Part shown: positions 50,582 through 59,853 of the stretch, piece after piece | How positions within the stretch are numbered: the stretch's first letter is position 1 | Layout: the number at the start of each line of letters is the position of its first letter | The notes under the pieces: model-generated | The model's database searches: none | What the model was told of the DNA's origin: nothing | Seen by the model: only the letters and a program-made list of their open reading frames with translations | From: JBBRCX01 sp038204465 | GTDB taxonomy: Bacteria; Planctomycetota; Phycisphaerae; Tepidisphaerales; Tepidisphaeraceae | Assembly (NCBI GenBank): GCA_038204465.1 | Contig: JBBRCX010000011.1 | Span: 1 to 61,834 of the forward strand | DNA: 61,834 nucleotides | Reading direction: 5' to 3' | Program-made: the position numbers and the translations under genes

Positions 50582-51721
50582 ATGGAAGCAATTCCCAGCA
50601 CGCCAGTCCGCTTTCGCCTTTTCGCCGTCGCGGTCGCGATTCTTCTTTTCGCCGCCGCCGGCTGGATCCTCTACAACGGCCTCCTCCGCACCGCCAGGCC
50701 CCCAGCCGAGCCCCGCGCGATCTCTCCGCGCGGCGACCTCGCATCAGACGAGCGAAGCACCATCCAGCTTTACCAGCAGAACCGCCCCTCCGTCATTTTC
50801 ATCACCACCCTTTCCCAGCGAGTCGACCTCAACACCCGCAACGTGACCGAGCTCCCGCAGGGCACCGGCACCGGCTTCGTCTGGGACGACGCCGGGCACG
50901 TTGTGACCAACTTTCACGTCATCAAGGACGCCAACGCCGCCAGGGTGACGATGGCGGATCGCGAAACCTACCCCGCGCAGCTGGTCGGCGTCGCGCCTCA
51001 GCACGACCTGGCCGTCCTTCGAATCAACGCGCCGAAAGCGAAGCTGCGCCCCATTCCAGTCGGAACCAGCAGCGACCTCCAGGTGGGACAAAAGGTCTTC
51101 GCCATCGGAAACCCCTTTGGCCTCGACGAAACCCTCACGACCGGTGTCGTCTCCGCCCTCGGCCGCACCATCCGCAGCATGACCGATCGCCCCATCCAGG
51201 ACGTGATCCAGACGGATGCCGCGATCAACCCCGGAAACTCCGGCGGCCCCCTGCTCGATAGCGCGGGGAGACTTATCGGCGTGAACGCGGCCATCTACAA
51301 CCCCTCCGGCTCCAGTTCCGGAATTGGCTTCGCGATCCCTGTCGACATGGTCAACCGCATCGTTCCACAGCTCATCGCCAACGGCCGCGTTGTCCGCCCG
51401 CAACTCGGCATCTCCAGCGACGATCAGATCAGCGCGTCAATCACACGCCGCATGGGCATTGAGGGCGTGCTCGTCCTCGGCGTGCAGCCAGGATCACCCG
51501 CCGCCGAAGCAGGGCTCATCGGAACCGTGCGCACTCCGGAGGGAATCGTGGCCGGCGACGTCCTTCAGCAGATCGACGGCAAGCCTGTGCGAACGATGGA
51601 GGAAGTGAACGACGTGCTTCAAAAATACAAGGCGGGCGACACCGTCACGCTCACCGTGATGCGCAACGGCGCGACCAGGAAGATTCCCGTGAAGCTCCAG
51701 GCCGGCGCGGACATTCAGTGA
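50582..51721 (+). CDS. HtrA/DegP-type serine protease, single PDZ
   Basis: This 379-residue protein has an N-terminal membrane anchor (LFAVAVAILLFAAAGWILYN), a trypsin-like domain with His112 in VVTNFHVIKD, Asp142 in QHDLAVLRI and Ser220 in INPGNSGGPLLD, and one PDZ domain (residues about 275-375, VLGVQPGSPAAEAGLIG). It should act outside the cytoplasmic membrane on misfolded or regulatory proteins. The single PDZ is closer to DegS/HhoA-like members than to two-PDZ DegP. Confidence 0.88.
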   Translation: MEAIPSTPVRFRLFAVAVAILLFAAAGWILYNGLLRTARPPAEPRAISPRGDLASDERSTIQLYQQNRPSVIFITTLSQRVDLNTRNVTELPQGTGTGFVWDDAGHVVTNFHVIKDANAARVTMADRETYPAQLVGVAPQHDLAVLRINAPKAKLRPIPVGTSSDLQVGQKVFAIGNPFGLDETLTTGVVSALGRTIRSMTDRPIQDVIQTDAAINPGNSGGPLLDSAGRLIGVNAAIYNPSGSSSGIGFAIPVDMVNRIVPQLIANGRVVRPQLGISSDDQISASITRRMGIEGVLVLGVQPGSPAAEAGLIGTVRTPEGIVAGDVLQQIDGKPVRTMEEVNDVLQKYKAGDTVTLTVMRNGATRKIPVKLQAGADIQ

Positions 51722-51769
51722 GCGCCAGAACTGCCATGGAGTCCCGCGCCTGCAGGCGTTGTCCCCGGC

Positions 51770-52186
51770 TTAAACGGTGCGGTTCCAGTCGGGCGGGAGA
51801 ATCAATACCGGGATGCGCGTGTTCTTGATCAGCTCAACCGGCACATTGCCGGCGAGCAGACGCGCGAAGACGTTCTTTCCCGTGAGGCCCAGCACGATCA
51901 TCGTCGCCTCACGCTCCACCGCCGTGTTGAGCACTGCCCGGGCAATGTCGTCGCTGAACATCAACAGGTCCTGCACGGTGATCCCGCGCTCCTGAAGCTT
52001 TTCGCGAAGCAGCCGGATTGCGGCCTCGCCATCGGCCTGTTCCTGTTCGCGCATCTGCCCCCCGCTCGGCCGTGACACATGTACGACGATCACCTCCGCC
52101 GACAGCCGTTTCGCGAGATCCGAGACACAATCGAGGACCTTCTGGGCGGCCCAAGGGCTGCTGACGGCGACCAGGATTCGGCTCAT
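51770..52186 (-). CDS. universal stress protein (UspA family)
   Basis: This 138-residue protein has the UspA fold. RILVAVSSPWAAQKVLDCVS opens it, AEVIVVHVSRP is strand 2, and the nucleotide site is ATMIVLGLTGKNVFARLLAG then NVPVELIKNTRIPVLIL (G-x2-G-x9-G-(S/N)-type pattern, with an N-V-P in place of S-V-x). ATG 52186 has GAGGA upstream; TTG 52192 is less likely. Role in stress survival is inferred from the family. Confidence 0.78.
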   Translation of the reverse strand: MSRILVAVSSPWAAQKVLDCVSDLAKRLSAEVIVVHVSRPSGGQMREQEQADGEAAIRLLREKLQERGITVQDLLMFSDDIARAVLNTAVEREATMIVLGLTGKNVFARLLAGNVPVELIKNTRIPVLILPPDWNRTV

Positions 52187-52246
52187 TCGCAATCCTCGGC
52201 AGTTGCCCCGCCGCTACGCGCACCACAAACTTCCTGCGGACTGATC

Positions 52247-52861
52247 TCAGCCCGCCAACCCGGCCTTCGACATTAGCTCCCGCAGCCGCCGCAGCGCCTT
52301 GCCGCGGTGGCTTACCGCGTGCTTCTCCACGGGCGGCAATTCTGCGGTGGTGCGGGCCAATCCGTCAACGTGGAACAATGGATCGTACCCGAAACCGCCG
52401 CTTCCACGCGCACCCTGCAGGATTCGCCCCTCTACCGCGCCCCGCGCCGTCAGCACGATGCGGCCCTGAGGGTCTGCCAGTGCCAGCACACAGACGAACC
52501 GGGCCGTGCGACTCTCCTCCGGCACGCTTTGGAGTTGCTCGAGGAGCAGCGCGTTGTTGGCAGCGTCGCCTTCGCCTGCGCCATGAAGCTGCGCCCAGCG
52601 GCTGCTGACCACGCCAGGCTTGCCGCCAAGGGCATCGACCGAAAGCCCGCTGTCATCCGCCAATGCCCACATCTTGAATTGAAACGCATACCCGCGCGCT
52701 TTCAGGCAGGCGTTGGCCAGGAAGGTGTCGCCGGTTTCCTGGATCGGCTCGACCGGCTTCAATTCGGCCAAGTCTCGGCACGCAAGACCGCCGCCGCTAC
52801 CAAGCATCTCACGAAACTCGCGGGCCTTACCCCGGTTCGCGGTGGCGATCAACAACTCCAA
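52247..52861 (-). CDS. rdgB: dITP/XTP pyrophosphatase (RdgB/HAM1)
   Basis: This 204-residue house-cleaning enzyme hydrolyses non-canonical purine triphosphates such as dITP and XTP. Family motifs are LLIATANRGKAREFREML, ETGDTFLANACLKARGYAF, ALADDSGLSVDALGGKPGV, SGGFGYDPLFHVDG and KHAVSHRGKALRRL. The only plausible start is TTG 52861, two bases after the stop of the lipoprotein gene, so it is probably translated by reinitiation. Length and catalytic residues are normal. Confidence 0.87.
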   Translation of the reverse strand: MELLIATANRGKAREFREMLGSGGGLACRDLAELKPVEPIQETGDTFLANACLKARGYAFQFKMWALADDSGLSVDALGGKPGVVSSRWAQLHGAGEGDAANNALLLEQLQSVPEESRTARFVCVLALADPQGRIVLTARGAVEGRILQGARGSGGFGYDPLFHVDGLARTTAELPPVEKHAVSHRGKALRRLRELMSKAGLAG

Positions 52862-52863
52862 GG

Positions 52864-53994
52864 CTAGCGCCCCCCGCTCGAGCCCCGCTCGCCCTTGTTG
52901 GGCGCCGGCCCCGCCTCGCCGCCAATGCCGGTTGCCTCCAAGGCGCGCTGCTCCAAGCTGCCTTCCTCCGCCACCCCCGGCCGCGCATCGCCCTCGTCAT
53001 GCAACAGCGATTCGCGTCCCGGAATCATCAGCACCGCCGACGGTTCCGGCCTCATTCCGCTGCGCGTCCGAAACATCCGCACTTCGCCGTTCACCGCGTG
53101 CTCGGGATACTGCCGCATCATGTTCATCAAGCTCGTGTCCTGCACTTCCAGCACCGGCTCGATCACCTCGATCTTCTTCCCGTTCTCGTCACGCAGGTTC
53201 CGCATCACGCTCGCCGGAAGCTTGACCGCGCTCACGATGAACGTCTGGTGCGGGTCCCGCGTTCGCCCGGCGTCCTTCTCCTGTTTCTTCACCGCCTCCA
53301 GCGGCCACGAGCCGATGCAGACCGAACTGGCATTGACGCCGTGATAGAAAAACGCACGAATCCCCTGCCGCCGCGCCTCTTTCACCGCTTCCACCGCCGC
53401 ACGCTTGCGATCCGGGCTGTCGGCATACGCCGCGATCTCCAGCGTCCAGAAGTGATCGCGCGGCGCGCTCTGAAGATTCCATTCGGAATTCGCCTCCGGA
53501 TCCGGCGACTCCAGCGCCAGAAACATGCTGCTTTCAAACGGGCGGTTCCCCATCTCATCCAGCATCGCCACGATCCGGCTGCGATCGTTCCTGGCACGCC
53601 GCGCTTCCTTCGCGTCCTGCTTCTCTTCGATGTTCCCGTAGTAGCCGTAGTACAGCGTGCTCTCCTCATCGCTGTGGATCAGGTACCAGTCGCGCATTTG
53701 AGTCTTCTTCAGAAGCTCCTGCTTCATTCGCTTCGTGCGCTCGACGTGATCGTCCCCCAGAATCCGAACGCAGAAGATCGTCCACTGCGCCCCCTTCGGC
53801 GGCGCCGGGGCGTCTGAAACGTCTCCACCGCCGCTGGAGCTGGATTGGTTTCCGGCGCTAGCACCGGGGCCCGCGTCCGCTGGCGCCTGGGCGCTCATGA
53901 GCGGAGCGGCGGAATGGGAAGATGGCTGCCCGTTTTCGCCGCAGGACATCGCGCCCAGCGCCGCCAGTAAGCCGACGATCAGCACGTACTTCAT
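52864..53994 (-). CDS. secreted lipoprotein, unknown function
   Basis: This 376-residue protein starts MKYVLIVGLLAALGAMSCGE, a signal peptide with a lipobox cysteine at residue 18. A low-complexity Ala/Ser/Gly linker follows to about residue 65. The body contains two similar halves with QWTIFCVRILGDDHVER and HFWTLEIAAYADSPDRKRAA, each a strand-helix unit resembling SPOR-like repeats (AVEAVKEARRQGIRAFFYHG). ATG 53994 has GGGAG eight bases upstream. I cannot name the function. Confidence 0.6.
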   Translation of the reverse strand: MKYVLIVGLLAALGAMSCGENGQPSSHSAAPLMSAQAPADAGPGASAGNQSSSSGGGDVSDAPAPPKGAQWTIFCVRILGDDHVERTKRMKQELLKKTQMRDWYLIHSDEESTLYYGYYGNIEEKQDAKEARRARNDRSRIVAMLDEMGNRPFESSMFLALESPDPEANSEWNLQSAPRDHFWTLEIAAYADSPDRKRAAVEAVKEARRQGIRAFFYHGVNASSVCIGSWPLEAVKKQEKDAGRTRDPHQTFIVSAVKLPASVMRNLRDENGKKIEVIEPVLEVQDTSLMNMMRQYPEHAVNGEVRMFRTRSGMRPEPSAVLMIPGRESLLHDEGDARPGVAEEGSLEQRALEATGIGGEAGPAPNKGERGSSGGR

Positions 53995-54179
53995 TGGGAA
54001 TCTCCCGAAGGTAGGCACCGGCGCATTTTAGCAGCAGGGCGCCGCAAAGGCGCAAATCCCCAGCGTCCGGCGTCGCATCCGCTCCACCTCTGCGCTTGTG
54101 CGTGAAATCATCTCTCACTCCCACAACTCTACCCATCATCGCAAAAGGAGCCAGCGTTGCCGCCCGCTCCGGAGGGCGC

Positions 54180-54230
54180 AAAAACGGGCGGCGGCAATTC
54201 GAGTTGAATTCGCCGCCGCCCGGGGTTTTT
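54180..54230. terminator. bidirectional intrinsic terminator
   Basis: A long inverted repeat (CGGGCGGCGGCAATTC at 54185-54200 with its partner at 54206-54222) is flanked by AAAAA at 54180-54184 and TTTTT at 54226-54230. On the minus strand it ends the prepilin gene that stops at 54249. Confidence 0.85.
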
Positions 54231-54248
54231 CGGTTTCAGTGCAGTTGA

Positions 54249-55184
54249 TCAGCCGCCAGCGCCGCCGAGGCTGTTCTCGCCCTTCCTCCAGGGATACTGC
54301 CACCAGCTCACGCTGCCATCGCGATACAGCACGTTCCCGCCCATGCCATGGCAGCCCTCGTTCGCGTTCGGACAGAGTGGGCTGTTGTAATCGAAGTAAA
54401 ATCGATAGCTGCCGATGTCCCACATCATCGCGCCCTTCGCCGGACGCATTGAAAGGCCCAGCGCGCCCGCCGCGGTATATCCCTGCGTCCAGTACGTGTC
54501 GAAAAAACCGTACCCCGTCTGATCCAGGTTCTTCCCCAGCCGGCCGTAGACGTCCCCATTATACGAACACCAGAACTGATAGAACTGTCTCGGGTTCGAG
54601 TTGATCGCCTTCTCGATCGTCAGCGGATCAAGAGAGGGCTGGTAGTTTGCGGCTACGTTCGAAAACGCGAAGCTGCGCACGCTCGGGCACTCGAACGGCT
54701 TTAGCGTCGAGATGTACCTGGGATACAGCGCCTCCAGCATCCCGTTCGGACCGCCCTGCTGCATCCAGTGCTGCTTCCAATACTCCCCAGCTCCACCCCA
54801 GTGCGTGCCGTCGCCGTTTGCGATCGGCCAAGTCCCGCGCTTATCCATCGGAATGTACTGGACGGGTCCAGTCCAATCGTCCGCCTTCGAAAACTTTGGG
54901 TTCCAATCGGCATAGCGCTTATAACCGGGCTTGTTCTTGATCGCCTGCTCATCGAGGTATGAGAAATAGTGAACGAACAGGTTTCCCTTGTTGTCGTTCA
55001 CGTAAGAAAAAATCGCGATCCCGATCTGGTGAAGGTTGCTTCCGCACTGCGCTCGCCTGGCCCGCTCCTTCACCTTCCCAAGGACGGGTAGCAGGATGCC
55101 GATGAGCACCGCGATGATGGCAATCACCACCAGCAACTCGACCAGCGTAAAAGCCCGCTTCTTGCCGGTTTGAAAGCCACGCAT
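54249..55184 (-). CDS. prepilin-like protein with H-X9-DG-type C-terminus
   Basis: This 311-residue protein has a class III/pseudopilin-type N-terminus, KKRAFTLVELLVVIAIIAVL, with the Phe-Thr-Leu-x-Glu cleavage and helix motif, and GKVKERARRAQCGSNLHQIG after it. A variable middle follows. The end, NEGCHGMGGNVLYRDGSVSW, is the H-x9-D-G motif seen in planctomycete secreted pseudopilin-like proteins. ATG 55184 has AGGAGA upstream. It is the last of four related genes; a terminator follows at 54180-54230. They may make a surface pilus or secreted coat, which is inferred. Confidence 0.75.
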   Translation of the reverse strand: MRGFQTGKKRAFTLVELLVVIAIIAVLIGILLPVLGKVKERARRAQCGSNLHQIGIAIFSYVNDNKGNLFVHYFSYLDEQAIKNKPGYKRYADWNPKFSKADDWTGPVQYIPMDKRGTWPIANGDGTHWGGAGEYWKQHWMQQGGPNGMLEALYPRYISTLKPFECPSVRSFAFSNVAANYQPSLDPLTIEKAINSNPRQFYQFWCSYNGDVYGRLGKNLDQTGYGFFDTYWTQGYTAAGALGLSMRPAKGAMMWDIGSYRFYFDYNSPLCPNANEGCHGMGGNVLYRDGSVSWWQYPWRKGENSLGGAGG

Positions 55185-55439
55185 GACAGATCTCCTGAAC
55201 ACCGAATCCAACTCGTCCGGACCGCCCGCGCGGGGTCCGCCTCTCAATGGAGATTATACGGCAAGTCCGCTTCCAAAGTTTCGTGAAAAAATGGCTTCAC
55301 CCTCGTTTTTCCCGTCATGACCACCGCCTGGGGCTCATTCTTTCTCCGGCCGTAGTCTCTCCTTCGACTGGACCTTTCAAACCGCGCCAACGATGCGCGC
55401 AGCAAATGACACGGACTGGTTCGTCCTTCGTGCCGGGGC

Positions 55440-56390
55440 CTACGTTCCCTGGCCGCCGAAGCCGTACTCGTTCTTCCGCCAGGGATAATCCCACCAGCTT
55501 ACGCTGCCGTCGATGGACATCACGTTTCCGCCGACACCGTGGCAACCCTCGTTGGCGTTGGGCGCGAGGGCATGCCCGATGCTGAAAAAGTTCCAATAGC
55601 TGCCGACGTCAAACAGGAGTGCTCCGCGCGGCGAGCGGCGATTCATCCCCGGCTCGAAATACTGCATGTAGCCCTGCGTTAGGTAGCAGTCGTAGTACGC
55701 CCTTCCGTTGTCATCCCATTTGCTTCCCAGCCGGCCATACAAGTGACCGACGTAAGAGCTCCAGAAACTGTACCAGCCTGAGCGCGGCGTGCTTATCACG
55801 ACCTTCTCGATCTCCCGCGCATCCAATGAAGGCTTCCAGTTGTCCGGCACGTCCAGGAAGGCAAAGCTGCGCACGCTCGGACACTCCCACACCCGTAGTG
55901 ATCCAAGGAAATTGGGGTAGAGTGTCTCCAGCGCACCGTCGGCGCCGCCAAGGTTCTCGGCCCATTCCTTGTACCACTGGGCATCATAGGGCGGAGACCA
56001 AAGATGCCCGGAGTAATTGGCAATCGGATAGCAAAGTCGCTTTTCCGGGGTTTGATAACCGGCCACAATCCCGTTGTTGTCCGGCCTCGCCTTGGTCGGG
56101 TCCCACAATCCCACTCGTTTGTAACCCGGTTGGGTCCTGTACAACCGTGCATCCTCGACGGAGGGCCTGTGCTTAAACAGTTTCCCCCCATTCTGATTCG
56201 CGTAGTTGATCAATGCGATGCCAATCTGGTGTAGGTTGCTGGCACATTGGGACCGCCGGGCTTGCTCCTTTACCTTGCCGAGGACGGGGAGCATGATGCC
56301 GATCAGCACCGCGATGATCGCGATAACCACCAGCAACTCGATCAAGGTAAAGCCCCGCTTCTTCGGCCGAGCGTGAACAAACGAAATCAT
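55440..56390 (-). CDS. prepilin-like protein with H-X9-DG-type C-terminus
   Basis: This 316-residue relative starts MISFVHARPKKRGFTLIELL, then the LLVVIAIIAVLIGIMLPVL helix and GKVKEQARRSQCASNLHQIG. The C-terminus is NEGCHGVGGNVMSIDGSVSW. ATG 56390 has GGAGG five to six bases upstream. The start region (gene, ribosome site and upstream about 140 bases) is nearly the same as that of the next copy at 57518, pointing to a recent duplication. Confidence 0.75.
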   Translation of the reverse strand: MISFVHARPKKRGFTLIELLVVIAIIAVLIGIMLPVLGKVKEQARRSQCASNLHQIGIALINYANQNGGKLFKHRPSVEDARLYRTQPGYKRVGLWDPTKARPDNNGIVAGYQTPEKRLCYPIANYSGHLWSPPYDAQWYKEWAENLGGADGALETLYPNFLGSLRVWECPSVRSFAFLDVPDNWKPSLDAREIEKVVISTPRSGWYSFWSSYVGHLYGRLGSKWDDNGRAYYDCYLTQGYMQYFEPGMNRRSPRGALLFDVGSYWNFFSIGHALAPNANEGCHGVGGNVMSIDGSVSWWDYPWRKNEYGFGGQGT

Positions 56391-56640
56391 CAGAGCCTCC
56401 AAACGCTTAGCCGCCGTACACGCCTTCGACGATCTCACGGCATTAGCGCGGATCGAAGAAATGCGGGTTTCGCCACGTTCAGTCCACGGGCCAGGGTCCA
56501 GCGCGAACGTCGCCGCATTCCCCGAATTTCATCCTTTGTACTCCTGCTTCCTCCAGCCGTAGTCTTGCCACTCGACATGCCCGTCGCGAAATGCAAAGTT
56601 CCCGCCGATGCTATGGCAACCTTCGTTGGCATTCGGCATC
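56331..56640 (-). repeat. near-identical segment of the prepilin array, copy A
   Basis: Matches the segment at 57460-57769 at an offset of 1128-1129 bases. It spans the 5' end of one gene, the intergenic region with ribosome site, and the 3' end of the gene upstream of it. Similarity is high in non-coding as well as coding positions, as expected for a recent tandem duplication. Confidence 0.65.
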
Positions 56641-57518
56641 GCCGGGTGGTCGATGTTGAAGCCAAACCAGTATGAGCCGACATCCCAGAGCATCGCGCCG
56701 GGCGGGCTGCGGTAACCCGGCTTGGCATATCCGCTGTAGTAGCCCTGGATGTAGTACGAATCGAACCACCCGTTGCCGCACAGCGCCATGGGCGTACCAA
56801 GCCGGCCATAAACGTCACCGACATATGAGCACCAGAACTCGTAAGCGCTGTTCGTATCAATTGCCTTCTGCAGCACCAGCGGGTCCATCACCGGCTTGTA
56901 GCCATCAGGTACGTTGGCGAACATGAAGCTGCGTACGCTTGGACATTCGAGGACGGCAAGGCTCGGCAGATATCTCGGGTACAGCGCCTCGATCATCCCC
57001 ACATGACTGCCCTGATTCATCCACGGCCAGTTTATTGGATTGGAAACCTTCTGCGGATTGCTCGGATTAGTCAGATCGATCTGTCCGTATTTGTAAGTCG
57101 GGTCGTAGTTGGGGGGATACGACGAGCTTGCGAAGGGGTGGTTCCCACGCTGATCCGGGGGGACATAGGGATAGGGAGCGTACCCACTGGTTGGCGCGTA
57201 GTGGTTGATGTTCCACATCTTCACCGGCCCATTCGCGGGCTTTTTCCCCACCTTGGCAAGCCGGATAACTGCCGCTTGCTCCGCAGCCGACTGCCAATGC
57301 ATGAACAATCTCTGCTTGTTGTCGTTCGCATAGGCGAAGATCGCGTATGAGATTTGGTGCAGATTGCTGGCACATTTTGCCCGCCGGGCCCGTTCCTTCA
57401 CTTTTCCCAGCACCGGGAGAAGGATGCCGATCAGGACCGCGATGATCGCGATCACCACCAGCAGCTCGATCAAGGTAAAGCCCCGCTTCTTCGGCCGAGC
57501 GTGAACAAACGAAATCAT
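56529..57518 (-). CDS. prepilin-like protein with H-X9-DG-type C-terminus
   Basis: This 329-residue protein has the same first 40 residues as the one at 56390 (MISFVHARPKKRGFTLIELL). Its C-terminal third matches the fourth copy almost fully (GTPMALCGNGWFDSYYIQGY, then the H-x9-D-G end NEGCHSIGGNFAFRDGHVEW). The middle, residues about 75-190 with YAPYPYVPPDQRGNHPF, is unlike either. A longer in-frame reading to 58019 exists but runs through the next gene in the wrong frame and is not real. Confidence 0.75.
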   Translation of the reverse strand: MISFVHARPKKRGFTLIELLVVIAIIAVLIGILLPVLGKVKERARRAKCASNLHQISYAIFAYANDNKQRLFMHWQSAAEQAAVIRLAKVGKKPANGPVKMWNINHYAPTSGYAPYPYVPPDQRGNHPFASSSYPPNYDPTYKYGQIDLTNPSNPQKVSNPINWPWMNQGSHVGMIEALYPRYLPSLAVLECPSVRSFMFANVPDGYKPVMDPLVLQKAIDTNSAYEFWCSYVGDVYGRLGTPMALCGNGWFDSYYIQGYYSGYAKPGYRSPPGAMLWDVGSYWFGFNIDHPAMPNANEGCHSIGGNFAFRDGHVEWQDYGWRKQEYKG

Positions 57519-57769
57519 CAGAGCCTCCAAACGCTTAACGGCCGTACGCGGCTTCCACGATCTCCACGGCATTAGCGCGGATCGAAGAAATGCGGGTTTC
57601 GCGACGTTCAGCCCACAGGCCAGGGTCCAGCGCGAACGTCGCCGCATCCCCCGAATTTCATCCTTTGTACTCCTGCTTCCTCCAGTTGTAATCGCGCCAT
57701 TCGACATGGCCGTCGCGGAAGGAGAAGTTGCCGCCAATCCCATGGCAGCCTTCGTTGGCATGCGGCACC
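57460..57769 (-). repeat. near-identical segment of the prepilin array, copy B
   Basis: Partner of the segment at 56331-56640. The intergenic part (57519-57657 versus 56391-56528) differs at only a modest number of bases over about 138. Confidence 0.65.
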
Positions 57770-58674
57770 CGCCCGTCGTTAATATTGATCCAGAACCACA
57801 ACGAGCCAATATCCCACAGCATCGCACCAGGCGGGCTGCGCTTCTCCTGTCCTCCATACCCGCTGTAGTAGCCCTGAATGTAATACGAATCAAACCACCC
57901 GTTGCCGCATAGTGCCATGGGCGTGCCAAGCCTCCCGAAGATATCGCCCGCGTAACAGCCAAAGTACTGGTAATACGTCTTGTTGTTGAGCGCCTGCTCC
58001 AACACGCGCCAGTCCACATAAGGACGGTAATCTTGCGGAGACACCATCAGGTCCGCGTAACAGAAGTCCTTGGAACTCGGACATTCCAGCACGCCCAGAC
58101 TCGGCAGATACTTCGGATACAACGCTTCGAGCATGCCATATGGGCCGCCCATGTTCATGAAGGGCCATGCGCACGGATTCGTGTTTCCACCGCCATACTT
58201 GGTCTCGCCGTTGTACGGCTTCCCGTCTCCACCCACGGGCACATCTGCAGTGATAATCGGACTCGTACTTCGCTGCTCCGGTGGGAGGTACGGGTACGGG
58301 GAATAACCGGATGGCGGCGAAATGTGATAGACATCCCATATAAAAATTGGGATTTTGTTACCCATCTTCTTCCCCGCCAGTGCCAGCCTCCGCCTCTCGC
58401 TGGCCTCCGCGCTGGAGGCCCAGTGGTTGAACAGCTTCCCCCCGTTGTCGTTGGCGTAGGCAAAGATCGAGATTGTGATCTGCTTCAAATTACTTGCGCA
58501 CTTGACTCGCCGCGCGCGCTCTTTCACTTTTCCCAGCACCGGGAGAAGGATACCGATCAGGACCGCGATGATCGCGATCACCACCAGCAGTTCGACCAGG
58601 GTGAAACCGCCGGACCTGGTCCGCCGATCTCTATCTGATGCCAAAACGCCGCGTCGCCGTTGAAAGCTCAACAT
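57658..58674 (-). CDS. prepilin-like protein with H-X9-DG-type C-terminus
   Basis: This 338-residue protein is the first of the array. It starts MLSFQRRRGVLASDRDRRTR, then SGGFTLVELLVVIAIIAVLI and a normal pseudopilin helix. Its end is NEGCHGIGGNFSFRDGHVEW with WRKQEYKG as the last residues, identical to the third copy. GGAGG lies seven bases before ATG 58674, and an AT-rich region upstream (58700-58770) probably holds the promoter of the array, in which I see no sure boxes. Confidence 0.75.
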   Translation of the reverse strand: MLSFQRRRGVLASDRDRRTRSGGFTLVELLVVIAIIAVLIGILLPVLGKVKERARRVKCASNLKQITISIFAYANDNGGKLFNHWASSAEASERRRLALAGKKMGNKIPIFIWDVYHISPPSGYSPYPYLPPEQRSTSPIITADVPVGGDGKPYNGETKYGGGNTNPCAWPFMNMGGPYGMLEALYPKYLPSLGVLECPSSKDFCYADLMVSPQDYRPYVDWRVLEQALNNKTYYQYFGCYAGDIFGRLGTPMALCGNGWFDSYYIQGYYSGYGGQEKRSPPGAMLWDIGSLWFWININDGRVPHANEGCHGIGGNFSFRDGHVEWRDYNWRKQEYKG

Positions 58675-58860
58675 ACAGGGCCTCCGGGGGAGGTGAGACG
58701 CCCCAATCTTTTTGCAAACTAACTGACGTGATTGCACTAACTTATCAATAGCGTTTATTTCTCGCAATCAAAATGCGTGGAAAACTCGCAAAAAACGCGC
58801 GGGAAGGGGCCGAAAACGCCACCCAGTTCGCTGCAACCTTTGCACCGGCCCAACGCCTCT

Positions 58861-59802
58861 TTAGTTCCCAATCCTGAACATGCAGTCGCTCAGGATCTCT
58901 GCTTCCCATGTCGGCCGAACCGGGCTCTTCGGATGCGTTTTGGATGTCGGAATCCTGCCCGCCAGGTGCAGGAAGACCGCTGCCGAATGCTTGTAAGCCG
59001 GGACGGGAGCACGAAATGCGACGTTTCCCAAGTGTTGCAGGGCATCGGAAAGAGCGTAGTACGCCGGGTCGCCCGTTTCCCACAGCCGATCGCGCTGTGC
59101 AAACTTTTCGGGACAGAACGTCGCCAGCCCCAGCAGGTAGTCCGACCCGTACTCAATCATGTTGATCCCCAGGTCGTTCCCGGTGTAAATCCGAAAGTCC
59201 GGTCGCGTCCTGTCCCGCAGTTCCAGACGCCCAAGCTCGACCAGCCGGTCAAGCGATGAGTGCTTCATCCCCTTCAGCTCCGGGATCTCCATCAGCCCTT
59301 TGACCGTCTCGTCGTCGAAGATCTCGCCATTGGGCGCGAACATTTTCCCCAGCTCGAAGCCGATCACCCGCGCGTACCCTTTGCAGGTGCTTCGATACGT
59401 CGAAACCTTCTCCGCTCCCGATTTGCCGTGCAGCCTTGCGGTCTGAAACAGGATCGGCACGCCGCCCCACTCCACGATCTCGTCCATCTGCTTGCGGTAC
59501 AGCGAAACGGTGTCGCCCTCGCGTCCTTCGATGTACGCCCCCGCGACGAACGCTGCGCCGGCGCCCAACGCCTCGCGCGTCCACGTCAGCACCTGCCGCC
59601 TCTCTTCGTCGCTGAGATAGTTGGCATATCCGGTGTCCATGTTGACCGCGTTCATCAGTCCCGCGCGATGAGTCGCCTGCAGATGCCGCTGCAGCGCCTC
59701 CACCGCAACCCGGCCGTCCGCCTCGAAGGGCAACAGCGCGGCAGCCATCCCTTCAACTTTTAGCCGCGGGCGAATCCACCCCATCATCGTTTCAATGTCC
59801 AT
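58861..59802 (-). CDS. dihydrodipicolinate synthase/N-acetylneuraminate lyase-family protein
   Basis: This 313-residue TIM barrel belongs to the DapA/NanA superfamily of Schiff-base lyases. The catalytic Lys lies in PELKGMKHSSLDRL. The usual N-terminal G-G-T-T substrate loop is replaced by HRAGLMNAVNMDTGYANYLS, and the Tyr of the Y-N-x-P motif is absent in VPILFQTARLHGKSG. So it is probably not a true DapA and may act on another keto acid. ATG 59802 has AGAGGA upstream. The gene lies 51 bases after the Old Yellow Enzyme gene on the same strand, so they may be co-transcribed. Confidence 0.75.
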   Translation of the reverse strand: MDIETMMGWIRPRLKVEGMAAALLPFEADGRVAVEALQRHLQATHRAGLMNAVNMDTGYANYLSDEERRQVLTWTREALGAGAAFVAGAYIEGREGDTVSLYRKQMDEIVEWGGVPILFQTARLHGKSGAEKVSTYRSTCKGYARVIGFELGKMFAPNGEIFDDETVKGLMEIPELKGMKHSSLDRLVELGRLELRDRTRPDFRIYTGNDLGINMIEYGSDYLLGLATFCPEKFAQRDRLWETGDPAYYALSDALQHLGNVAFRAPVPAYKHSAAVFLHLAGRIPTSKTHPKSPVRPTWEAEILSDCMFRIGN

Positions 59803-59853
59803 CACGCGTCCTCTTCAGAACGGATCGCAACTCACTTTTTCTTCCGCCAAAGC

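Noticed and set aside
57519..58019. Upstream extension of the third prepilin to 496 residues
   Set aside because: It is an off-frame reading of the fourth prepilin gene; the pilin helix must be near the N-terminus.
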